Positions 7,658 to 15,986 of a stretch of DNA of 64,000 nucleotides are shown here, one piece after another. Both the position numbers and the translations under genes were made by a program. The notes under the pieces were generated by a model. It was not told the origin of the DNA, did not search any database, and worked only from the letters and a program-made list of their open reading frames with translations. Source of the DNA: Fusibacter_A sp965140735 (GTDB lineage Bacteria > Bacillota > Clostridia > Peptostreptococcales > Acidaminobacteraceae); contig OZ223306.1 in assembly GCA_965140735.1 (NCBI GenBank), positions 3,968,001 through 4,032,000 on the forward strand. The letters run 5' to 3'. Each line of letters opens with the position of its first letter. The first letter of the stretch is position 1.

Positions 7658-8485
7658 CTATTGAGAGACCACGAAATTGATAAAGGCATGTAAGACAATA
7701 ACAAAGCTAATGTTGTTGCAGTAAAATCTTGAAATGCATCCAAAGAGTGAAATCAAGATGGCGGTTAATAGCCATTGAATATTGAAAACAAGAAACCAAT
7801 TATGTAGCAATACAAAAACGAGCGTATTAACACAGACTATAATTGTGAACCTTAAACGTGTAGGTTCTATCGTCTCTGTTATACGCATCAAATGTGAGAA
7901 GAGCACACCGCGTACCAACAATTCCTCTATAAATGTCGTTGTAATAATCCCTACCAGAATATTTAACGCAAAGGAAATTGTAAATAAGTGATTGAAAATT
8001 TGAAGCTGATTGCTCATTAATGCATAAAAAAAGCATAGAGAAGCGGTAGCAACAGTCATAGTAAAAGTCTTCTGAAAGTTCAATTTTTTAAACTTAAGGC
8101 CCAATTTATCAAATGAAAATCCCATATGGATACAATGCTGAATGATAAAGAGATTTAAGGGCACTATTTGAATTAAGAATGCAATTTGCCCAGCTACAAA
8201 AATACCATTAGTGATATTGTTAGCTAAATCAGATGAACTAAATGTCATAAATCTTAACACAAAGATCGTGAGGATTAAAAATGAGGTTTGTGTTATTTTA
8301 TCATCAGTAGAAGTTGACAGATATTTTTTGGTTAAAAAATGAGAGAACAAATACATAAGCAAAGCAATGATTCCTAAAATCACAGATAATGGAATCATCT
8401 GTGGGAGCAGAAATGATTCGAAAACAGAAATAATTACAAATAAAAAAAGGTAAAATAGGGTGTTGATTTTAAAAGGTTTCTTCAT
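7658..8485 (-). CDS. CPBP-family intramembrane metalloprotease, paralogue 2
   Basis: 275 residues, membrane protein with IEELLVRG (Glu187, Glu188, Arg192), His228 in LLHNW and His266/Asn270 in LHAFIN. Paralogue of the gene 77 nt downstream on the same strand. It is transcribed away from the decayed C39 exporter gene. Both paralogues keep all expected catalytic residues even though the exporter has collapsed. Confidence 0.85.
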   Translation of the reverse strand: MKKPFKINTLFYLFLFVIISVFESFLLPQMIPLSVILGIIALLMYLFSHFLTKKYLSTSTDDKITQTSFLILTIFVLRFMTFSSSDLANNITNGIFVAGQIAFLIQIVPLNLFIIQHCIHMGFSFDKLGLKFKKLNFQKTFTMTVATASLCFFYALMSNQLQIFNHLFTISFALNILVGIITTTFIEELLVRGVLFSHLMRITETIEPTRLRFTIIVCVNTLVFVLLHNWFLVFNIQWLLTAILISLFGCISRFYCNNISFVIVLHAFINFVVSQ

Positions 8486-8908
8486 ATTAAATGCCTCTCA
8501 AGTTGTACAATTTTTAATTTTGACACTCTACTATTACAAATACTTTTTCAATTTGAAAAATAGGTTCTCGTATCATTATGATTTTCGAATTGAGAATAAT
8601 AAAATTGATGAGTAATTGACTTATTGACTACATTCTTGTCATTTCCCGTGAGTGTTTCCAACTCATACCACAATATATTTGTATTTGTTTCTTTTTCAGA
8701 TTCTAAATTGATTTTAAATCTGCAACAATATTTTCCAGAATTATTGTCACAAGATTAATTTTATGGTATCAGATGGTAAAAAAGAAATCAATACAAATGT
8801 GTAAGTCTAATTAATGTGTAATATTTTAATATTATGTTGATTTATGAAAGTGAAAATATTATCTTAAAAACTGGATTAAAATTTTCATAAATCGCATCGG
8901 AGGGTTTC
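8486..8908. other. Intergenic region between CPBP genes and exporter relic
   Basis: No intact gene. On the minus strand 8548-8754 is an open frame of 68 codons without a good start codon but with protein-like composition; it may be the remains of a small gene. Just before the exporter start is a perfect 11-bp inverted repeat (8839-8849 and 8883-8893, GATTTATGAAA/TTTCATAAATC) with a 33-nt loop. No bacteriocin precursor with a double-glycine leader was found. Confidence 0.5.
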
Positions 8909-11120
8909 ATGTTTTTCATAAAAGAAAAGTTTTATTGCATCAAGCAATACGATACAACGGACTGCGGTGCAGCATGTCTTGCTACAGTTTCAAAACAGTA
9001 TGGTCTTAAAATACCGATAATGAAAATTAAAAGAAATCATTGGAATGGATAAAAAGGAGACAAATGCCTATGGCGTCATTAAGGCAGCAGAAGAATTGGG
9101 CTTTTCAGCAAAAGGGGTCAAAGGCGATAAAGAAGCACTTTTTTATGAGTTTCCGTTACCTGCAATCGCTCACGTAGTCGTGGATGGTTCACTGCTACAC
9201 TATATGGTTATACATAAAATTACAAAAGATAAAATAATCGTAGCAGACCCTGCCAAAGGTTTGATAACCTACGAACCCGATGACTTTATGAAGTTATGGA
9301 CAGGCGTTTTAATCCTCTTAGTCCCTGATGTGAAATTTGAAAAAGGGGACATGACACAAGGCATTTTTAAACGTTTTCTTGGTTTGCTTATCCCTCAAAA
9401 AAATTTAGTGATACATGTATTTTTAGCATCTCTACTCTATACATTCTTAGGGATATTAGAGGCATTTTACTTCAAATTTCTACTGGATGATATTTTACCT
9501 TATGGCTTATTAAACTCGCTTCACGTGATTTCGATAGGGATTATATTACTTAATGTCTTTAAAATCATATTAAATTCATTTAGAAGTTACTTACTCCTTT
9601 ATTTAAGTCAACGGATAGATATTCCAATGATCCTTGGCTATTATAATCATGTTTTGGATTTGCCTATGAATTTTTTCGGGACACGTAAAGTCGGGGAGAT
9701 TATATCGCGTTTTATGGATGCAGGCAAGATAAGAGATGCCATTTCAGGTGCCACACTGACGATTATGATTGATACACTCATGGCGATTGGCGGCGGCATC
9801 ATCCTATACAGTTATAACGCCTCTTTGTTTGGGAGTGCAGTGATCATGCTGATCATCTATGGGGTGCTTGTTTTTGTGTTCAATAAACCGATACGAGAAA
9901 TCAATCGAAAGCAAATGGAGGAAAATTCTCAATTAACATCCTATTTGATTGAGAGTTTAAACGGTATCGAAACCGTTAAAGCATTCAACGCTGAACGGGA
10001 TTCCAAATATAAGACCGAATTTCTATTTGTAAAGCTTCTTAAGACGTCTTTTAAGATGGGACTACTAAGTAATGTGATGGGTGCCCTTATTGGATTAGTA
10101 GGATCAGTGGGTGGTGTTGTTATTTTATGGATCGGTGCATTAAATGTGATGCGAGGCAATTTGACCATTGGATAACTACTGGTTTTTAATTCTTTACTCG
10201 CTTATTTTATAGATCCAGTTAAGAATTTAATCAACCTTCAACCGATGATGCAGACTGCGATAGTGGCATCCGATAGGCTAGGAGAGATACTTGATCTCGA
10301 ACTCGAGAAAGCAGAAAATGATAACCGGAAAATGAAACCAGCAAGTTTAATGGGTGATATTGAACTGAAAAACATCGATTTTAGATATGGGACACGTGAT
10401 AAAACTTTAAAAAATATCAATATGCAGATTAAATCTGGTGAGCGTATAGCACTGGTTGGTGAAAGTGGTTCTGGCAAGACGACTTTGGTGAAGCTGCTCT
10501 TAGACCTTTATTCTCCTGAAAAAGAAGAGATATTAATTGATGATAATAATATCAAAGATATTTCTGTTGAGGTATTAAGAGAACGAATCGCATATGTGCC
10601 TCAAGATACATTTTTATTCAGTGGGACTATTGAGGAAAATCTAAGACTTGGAACGAGTGGTAAAGTTATGGATGAAATCATCAGTGCAACGAAACTTGCG
10701 AAAGCGCATGATTTTATAAACGAGCTACCACTGAGATACAGTACACGTCTTGAAGAAAATGGTGCAAACTTGTCAGGTGGACAAAGACAGCGTTTGTCAA
10801 TTGCACGTGCTATTTTAAAGGCGCCTGATATTTTAATATTAGATGAAGCCACCAGTAGCCTTGATTCTATCACAGAAAAGGCTATTGAAAAAACCATCAA
10901 CGAAGTGGGCAAAGGGATTACGACGATCATAATTGCACATAGACTTAGCACGATTATGAGGTGTGACACGATCTATGTGATGGAAAAGGGTGAAATTATT
11001 GAGTTTGGAAATCATAAAGAGCTCATAAGCAGGAACGGGAAATATTATGAGATGTGGAAAGATCAACTGCCTGAATTTTATATGGATAACACGTCAAGTC
11101 AGGAGGAGATTGCATCATGA
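8909..11120 (+). pseudogene. Bacteriocin-type ABC exporter with C39 peptidase domain, inactivated
   Basis: Intact relatives cut double-glycine leaders and export the peptide. ATG at 8909 follows GGAGGG. The N-terminus carries the C39 motif QYDTTDCGAACLA with the catalytic cysteine. An extra A near 9029 shifts the frame (stop at 9050-9052); the rest of the peptidase and the membrane domain continue in the next frame from about 9030. A second lesion is an in-frame TAA at 10173-10175 (LTIG-stop-LLVFNSLL), probably a CAA glutamine changed to TAA. The ATP-binding domain after it is complete: GESGSGKTT, LSGGQRQRLS, ILILDEATSSLD and IIAHRLS. If both lesions are real the exporter cannot be made as one protein. 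Confidence 0.88.
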
Positions 11121-12245
11121 AAGGGATAATCAGTAATTTCTCAGATTTGAGTGATTCTAAAGAACTCATGGAAAATAAACCAAAACCATTTGCAGTTTGG
11201 GTTATTTATTTCTTCATTGCATTAGTGAGTGTAGCCTTTATATGGACTTATTTTGGAGAGATCGATATTGTGGTTAAGGCAGATGGCATTGTGCGACCTT
11301 CGGTAGGCGTAAGTACCTTAACGTCAAAGATTAGTGGCAAGCTCTTAACAATTAATTTTGGAAATGGGGAAGAGGTCGAAAAAAACGATTTACTTTTTAC
11401 AATTGACCATGGACCACTTTTAATTCAAAAGCAAGGTCTTGAAAAAGAACTTGAAAAAGCCATGACAGAAAATAATTTAACTCAGAAATTAGTAAATTCC
11501 ATTTTGGAAAAAACGAATTTGTTTGATCCTCAGAGTGAGTCGGAATACTATCAAAAGGTGATAGATGGTTATAGCAAACTGATAAAATCTATTGATCAGA
11601 ATAAGAATTGTTTTGAGCAAAGAGATGAATATGCATTAAAGTATCTGGACTATACCTTTAATATAAATGATCTAGACGAAATCTGGGTTTGCTTACTATG
11701 AGAATGAGCAATTAATTGACCTTAATAGTAAGTTAGAAGATTATGCTACGCAAATAGATCGTTTAAATGAGTCTATTGAGAGCATAGATCTCAATGTAGA
11801 AAATGCTTCTATTAGAAGTCCTATTGAGGGCATTCTAAATATTGAACAAAACTACGTTGTGGGTGATCAAATAAGTGTTGGTATGGTCATGGGAACAGTA
11901 GTCCCCACAGGCGGAAAGGATTTTAAAATTCAACTTTCAGTGAAAAATAGAGATATAAGTCAAATCCATGTGGGAGATGATGTTAAGTTTAAATTTCAAG
12001 CGCTTCCTTATAAAGAGTATGGCATGCTTGAGGGTCAAATTAAACACATCAATGCAGATTCAAGTTATAACGCTTTAACAGGAACTAGTTATTACTTAGT
12101 GGAGGCACAGGTGGACAGCAGACCACTCATCTCTTACAAAGGCGAGAAATCCACGATAAAAGTTGGTATGACACTAGAAGGGCAAATCATCACCAAACGC
12201 AAAAAAATACTGCACTATCTTCTTGAAAAGATTGATTTATGGTAA
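11117..12245 (+). pseudogene. HlyD-family bacteriocin secretion accessory protein, frameshifted
   Basis: Starts in an ATGA overlap with the exporter relic. The first 194 codons give a cytoplasmic N-terminus, one membrane segment (about residues 26-47) and the first half of a biotinyl-lipoyl-like domain. Near 11690 the frame moves by one base; the coiled-coil and second half continue as SGFAYYENEQLIDLNSKL and onwards to the stop at 12243-12245, through IRSPIEG and a complete C-terminal domain. This is the third lesion in the two-gene export system. Family function is to bridge an ABC exporter to the cell surface. Confidence 0.85.
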
Positions 12246-12283
12246 ACTTCAACTCCCATAAAAACAGCTCATCCTTTTTCTTG

Positions 12284-12311
12284 TTGAATTTTCACTGAAA
12301 AACAATATAAT
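12284..12311 (+). promoter_or_regulatory. Sigma-A type promoter of the flippase-like gene
   Basis: TTGAAT (12284-12289), 16-nt spacer, TATAAT (12306-12311), 53 nt before the start codon. Confidence 0.6.
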
Positions 12312-12364
12312 GATAATAGGTGTTTTTCACCATATTTCATTGAGAGAGAGGCAAAATTCAAATT

Positions 12365-13906
12365 ATGAAAAATAAATTTGCGAAGCAACTTGGGCTACTG
12401 GGCATCATCGGCCTTGTTATAAAAGTCATTGGGGCACTCTACAGATTACCATTGGCTTATATCATGCCAGAAAATGCAGTGACGTATTACTCCATTGCGT
12501 ATCCTTGGTATACTTTTTTAATCGTCATATCCACCACCGCACTACCAGCTGTTATTGCGAAACTTACAGCAGAGTACGGTGCAAAAGATGATCTAGTCGA
12601 ACAGGCGCTTGTATTTGATGTTTCAAGGCGTCTTATGAAGGTCTTTGGCATTATCACCGTGATATTTCTATCCTTGGTTGCTTTCATCATATCGGGGTCA
12701 TCGGGTTATCCAGAGAGTATTTATTCTTTCTTCGTCCTTGCGATTGCATCTTACTTCGTGGCTTCCAATGCCGCTTATAGAGGCTATTTTCAGGGGACAC
12801 AGAGGCTTGAAATTTTTGGTTTATCTCAACTCTTTGAACAAATGGGGCGCGTTATACTGGGACTTTTAATTGTATGGTTCTTGAGTACCTTGTCAGCGCC
12901 TGACTCATGGCTTGCTGCAGCGGGTACATCTGGGGCTGCGTTTGGAGCCCTTATCAGTTGGATTTATGCAGCGCATAAATATAAAAAGATGCAGGTGGCA
13001 CCTTCTCAAAAAATTATTCTTAGAGATCATAAACCTTTAATTCAAAAAATTTTAAAAATGGTATTTCCGATTGCACTTGGGGCATCCATTATGCCATTAC
13101 TCACCATAATAGATGCAACGATGATTATTTGGAGACTTAGACAAACCGGATTTGGCGATCAGGCAGGTGTGATGTATACCTTTATCACATTTTACTCAGT
13201 ACCGATTATCAATCTTGCACAAGTTATTTTCACAGCACTTCAAGTCAGCTTGTTACCAATGATTACACGTGCTTTTACACAGAAGAGCGAGCAGTTCAGA
13301 GAGAAAGTTTATCTTGGCGTATTGACAGCGCTGTTACTGGGACTTCCAATGGGACTTGGTATTGCAGTCTTTTCAAGAGAAATATTGGTATTCCTATATC
13401 CGAACAAGGCTGAAATGATTCTAGGTGCAGCACCAGTGCTTGGTATTTTAGGTCTAGGCGTTGCCTTCTTATCCCTATATCAAGCGACGACGGGGATCTT
13501 ACAGGGCATAAATCACTATAAAAAGCCCGTTAGAAATTTATTTGTGGGTGCAGTGGTAAAAGTAATCACAGCTTACATCTTACTTGGGATTCCTGCTCTA
13601 AATATCAAAGGGGCTGCCATTTCCACATTATTAGCTTACGCAGTGGCGGCTACTTTAAATATGTTAGTGTTACTCAAGCATGTTGAAATGCCAAAATCGT
13701 TTTTTAAAAAGGCAAGTTTAACCTTGATGTCCAATGCGGTTATGATCGTAGCGGCTAAGGGTTCATTTATTTTAGTACATGCACATCTTGGGGATCGATT
13801 GAGTTTACTTGTGGGGATACTTGTGGCAATAGTTGCTTATGCAGGTATGATGCTCATGACTAAAGTGGTTACAAAAGAAGATTTGACAGCAATGGATAAT
13901 AAGTAA
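12365..13906 (+). CDS. MATE-like lipid/polysaccharide flippase, SpoVB/MurJ-related
   Basis: 513 residues with about 14 hydrophobic segments and no signal peptide. The N-terminal segment with GALYRLPLAYIMPE and YYSIAYPWYTFLIVISTTALP matches the SpoVB/YtgP branch of the MOP superfamily in Firmicutes, whose members are proposed to flip lipid-linked cell-wall or polysaccharide precursors. The gene stands alone between its promoter and a strong terminator, which gives no hint of the substrate. Full length. Confidence 0.82.
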   Translation: MKNKFAKQLGLLGIIGLVIKVIGALYRLPLAYIMPENAVTYYSIAYPWYTFLIVISTTALPAVIAKLTAEYGAKDDLVEQALVFDVSRRLMKVFGIITVIFLSLVAFIISGSSGYPESIYSFFVLAIASYFVASNAAYRGYFQGTQRLEIFGLSQLFEQMGRVILGLLIVWFLSTLSAPDSWLAAAGTSGAAFGALISWIYAAHKYKKMQVAPSQKIILRDHKPLIQKILKMVFPIALGASIMPLLTIIDATMIIWRLRQTGFGDQAGVMYTFITFYSVPIINLAQVIFTALQVSLLPMITRAFTQKSEQFREKVYLGVLTALLLGLPMGLGIAVFSREILVFLYPNKAEMILGAAPVLGILGLGVAFLSLYQATTGILQGINHYKKPVRNLFVGAVVKVITAYILLGIPALNIKGAAISTLLAYAVAATLNMLVLLKHVEMPKSFFKKASLTLMSNAVMIVAAKGSFILVHAHLGDRLSLLVGILVAIVAYAGMMLMTKVVTKEDLTAMDNK

Positions 13907-13910
13907 AATA

Positions 13911-13969
13911 AAAAAGGACATATCTCATGATAGGCTCTTAGAGCAACTGCATGAGATATGTCCTTTTTA
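13911..13969. terminator. Bidirectional terminator between the flippase gene and mtnN
   Basis: A near-perfect 19-bp stem (AAAAAGGACATATCTCATG with its complement) flanked by A and T runs lies between two convergent genes; the loop can form a further small hairpin (GCTCT/AGAGC). Confidence 0.93.
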
Positions 13970-13989
13970 AATTTGAATTCTAATGTTTT

Positions 13990-14697
13990 CTAGAGGGCTG
14001 TCTTCATATTGCCGACCATGTTCATAATGATTTGAGTTGAATTCTTAGCAGCTTCTTCTGCGAATTCAGCGTAATTCACATGAGCAGAACCATCGGCCTT
14101 ATCCGACATAGATCTAATGATGACAAATGGCAGTTTGTTGAGATGACACACATGTGCAATTGAAGCACCTTCCATTTCGGTGGTATGTGCGCCAAAATGG
14201 GTTTCGATAAACACCTTACGTTCAGGGGAGGATACAAATTGATCTCCTGAGACGATTCGGCCCTTGAAAATTTTATGAGATTTAACCTCTTCGATACTTG
14301 AGTTATAAGCGAGGTCTATGAGGTAGGGATCAGCGATAAATGTTGAGGTTTCCATTTGAGGAATAATACCATATTCATAGCCAAATCCAGTACAGTCCAC
14401 ATCGTGCTCCATACAGTCTGTTGAGATCACGATATCGCCCACGTTGAGATCATCGTGAATAGCACCTGAAACACCTGTATTGACAATCGCATCAACCTTA
14501 AAGTTTGAAACGAGAATTTGTGAACAAGCTGCTGCATTGACTTTGCCGATACCACAAGTGACAACGACTACTGGTTTATTTTGTAAGGTACCTGAGTAAT
14601 AGGTCATCCCTGCGATTTCCACTGTGTTTTCAACGTTCATGTTATTTTTAAGAATTTCTGTTTCTAAATCCATAGCACCAATAATGCCTAATTTCAT
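13990..14697 (-). CDS. mtnN: 5'-methylthioadenosine/S-adenosylhomocysteine nucleosidase
   Basis: Cleaves methylthioadenosine and S-adenosylhomocysteine to free adenine. 235 residues, full length. Seen: GAMDLE with the catalytic Glu12, GIGKVNAA and NTGVSGAI of the nucleoside phosphorylase fold, EMEGAS (purine/ribose binding) and the catalytic aspartate in SMSDKAD. It follows luxS by 32 nt on the same strand; the two enzymes act in sequence in the activated methyl cycle. Its other substrate, methylthioadenosine, is a by-product of the spermidine operon at 27.6-31.7 kb. Confidence 0.96.
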   Translation of the reverse strand: MKLGIIGAMDLETEILKNNMNVENTVEIAGMTYYSGTLQNKPVVVVTCGIGKVNAAACSQILVSNFKVDAIVNTGVSGAIHDDLNVGDIVISTDCMEHDVDCTGFGYEYGIIPQMETSTFIADPYLIDLAYNSSIEEVKSHKIFKGRIVSGDQFVSSPERKVFIETHFGAHTTEMEGASIAHVCHLNKLPFVIIRSMSDKADGSAHVNYAEFAEEAAKNSTQIIMNMVGNMKTAL

Positions 14698-14729
14698 ATT
14701 GTTCTCCGTTCTTTATATTTCATATTAAT

Positions 14730-15203
14730 CTATTCTGGATAAATTAAGTTCTCGTCAGTTGCATTTTTTAAAACATCGAGATAAGCTATTGCTTCTTGTT
14801 TTGCACCTTCTAAATTATGCAATTTATAGTTACCGCATTCGATTTCACTTGCGCCTGGAATTTCGCCTTCAAAAGTAGAGACGAATTCAAAAGCACGTAT
14901 GAGCAGTGGTAGAATTTGTTTAGAGGTATAATTACCATTTACAATTAAGTACATCCCTGTGAGACAGCCCATTGGTCCGAAATAAGCAACACTTGATTTG
15001 AATTCTTCATCATTTCTGACAAAAGTAGCAATAAGGTGTTCTAATGTGTGGATAGAACCATTTTCAAGCATTTCACTGTTGGGAAGTTTCATCCTAATAT
15101 CAAATGTTGTCAACGTCTCTGCGCCGTAGTGATCGATGCGAGAGACATAAACACCTTTTTTAAGTTTAATATGATTCACCGTAAAACTTTCAATTCTCTT
15201 CAT
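14730..15203 (-). CDS. luxS: S-ribosylhomocysteine lyase
   Basis: Splits S-ribosylhomocysteine into homocysteine and the AI-2 precursor. 157 residues, full length. Zinc site: HTLEH (HxxEH) and the cysteine of IECGNYKLH; the active-site cysteine is in GPMGCLTG. The ATG at 15203 has no ribosome binding site at a normal distance; instead a 10-codon reading frame with a strong site ends one base before it, so coupling is likely. Transcribed with mtnN. Confidence 0.96.
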   Translation of the reverse strand: MKRIESFTVNHIKLKKGVYVSRIDHYGAETLTTFDIRMKLPNSEMLENGSIHTLEHLIATFVRNDEEFKSSVAYFGPMGCLTGMYLIVNGNYTSKQILPLLIRAFEFVSTFEGEIPGASEIECGNYKLHNLEGAKQEAIAYLDVLKNATDENLIYPE

Positions 15204-15204
15204 T

Positions 15205-15237
15205 TTAAGCTTTGCATGATGTCCTTGTTGATGTCAT
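15205..15237 (-). CDS. Short leader reading frame upstream of luxS
   Basis: ATG at 15237 is preceded by AAAGGAG at good spacing and opens a 10-codon frame (MTSTRTSCKA) whose TAA ends one base before the luxS ATG. luxS has no Shine-Dalgarno of its own at correct spacing, so ribosomes ending on this frame may restart on luxS. Translation is not proven. Confidence 0.4.
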   Translation of the reverse strand: MTSTRTSCKA

Positions 15238-15400
15238 CACGCACTCCTTTCATTTCTAATCAATTAACATGGGTTTTCATTGACATTGTATCATAAAATA
15301 AATCATTAGAGCGTAAAAAAAAAGATTTGGGTATGAAAGGATCAATAATAAAAATGATATGATTACAAAATATTGTTTTTAATTTAAAGGAGGTTCCACC

Positions 15401-15850
15401 ATGAAAAAAGCGCCTATAGGGCTGATGATTATACTGTTTATATTCACATTAACGCTAGGAGGTTGTAAGGCTGAAACGGCAGCTACTTCTAAAGTAGAGG
15501 CTGTACCAAAGGATACTCAATCAGCAGATACTCAAACTACAGCCCCTCAAGCGACAGATGATCAATCAGCTGATGCTCAAGCAACTGATGCTCAAGCTTC
15601 AGATACTTTACCAGTCTTTACACTTGAAGAACTTTCAAAATACAATGGTAAAGATGGAATGGCAGCATATGTGGGTTATGAAGGCAAGGTTTATGATGTC
15701 TCCAAGATAAAAGCTTGGAAAAATGGCATTCATCAAGGTAAATACGAGGCTGGACAAGATTTGACAGATGTCCTCAATAATTTGGCACCTCATTCACCGA
15801 GTAACCTCACCGATAATGCACCTGTTGTGGGTACATTAGAGCAAAATTGA
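15401..15850 (+). CDS. Lipoprotein with cytochrome-b5-like domain
   Basis: 149 residues. Signal peptide of about 21 residues with lipobox LGGC, then a low-complexity linker rich in Ala, Thr, Gln and Asp (about residues 38-68, with repeated QATD/QSAD units), then a cytochrome-b5-like heme/steroid-binding type domain (about 72-147) with FTLEELSKYNGKDG, GKVYDVS, WKNGIHQGKYEAGQDLT and LAPHS. The protein should be anchored on the outer face of the membrane. Heme binding is typical for the fold but not shown; the His in GIHQG and that in APHS are the possible ligands. Monocistronic. Confidence 0.8.
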   Translation: MKKAPIGLMIILFIFTLTLGGCKAETAATSKVEAVPKDTQSADTQTTAPQATDDQSADAQATDAQASDTLPVFTLEELSKYNGKDGMAAYVGYEGKVYDVSKIKAWKNGIHQGKYEAGQDLTDVLNNLAPHSPSNLTDNAPVVGTLEQN

Positions 15851-15872
15851 TCAGGAGACCAATTATATTAAG

Positions 15873-15916
15873 AAACGCACTAAGCCATGTCTTTAATGGA
15901 TATAGTGCGTTTTTTA
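15873..15916 (+). terminator. Terminator after the b5-like lipoprotein gene
   Basis: 10-bp stem AAACGCACTA/TAGTGCGTTT (15873-15882, 15903-15912) followed by T-rich sequence. Confidence 0.85.
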
Positions 15917-15986
15917 TGTTAAAACAACAGAGGATAGCTTATAATAAAGAGAGTGAATAAGATGTGTCACCCTAATGGAGGACAAG

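Noticed and set aside
10601..10969. 122-codon minus-strand frame
   Set aside because: Antisense shadow of the conserved ABC ATPase motifs.
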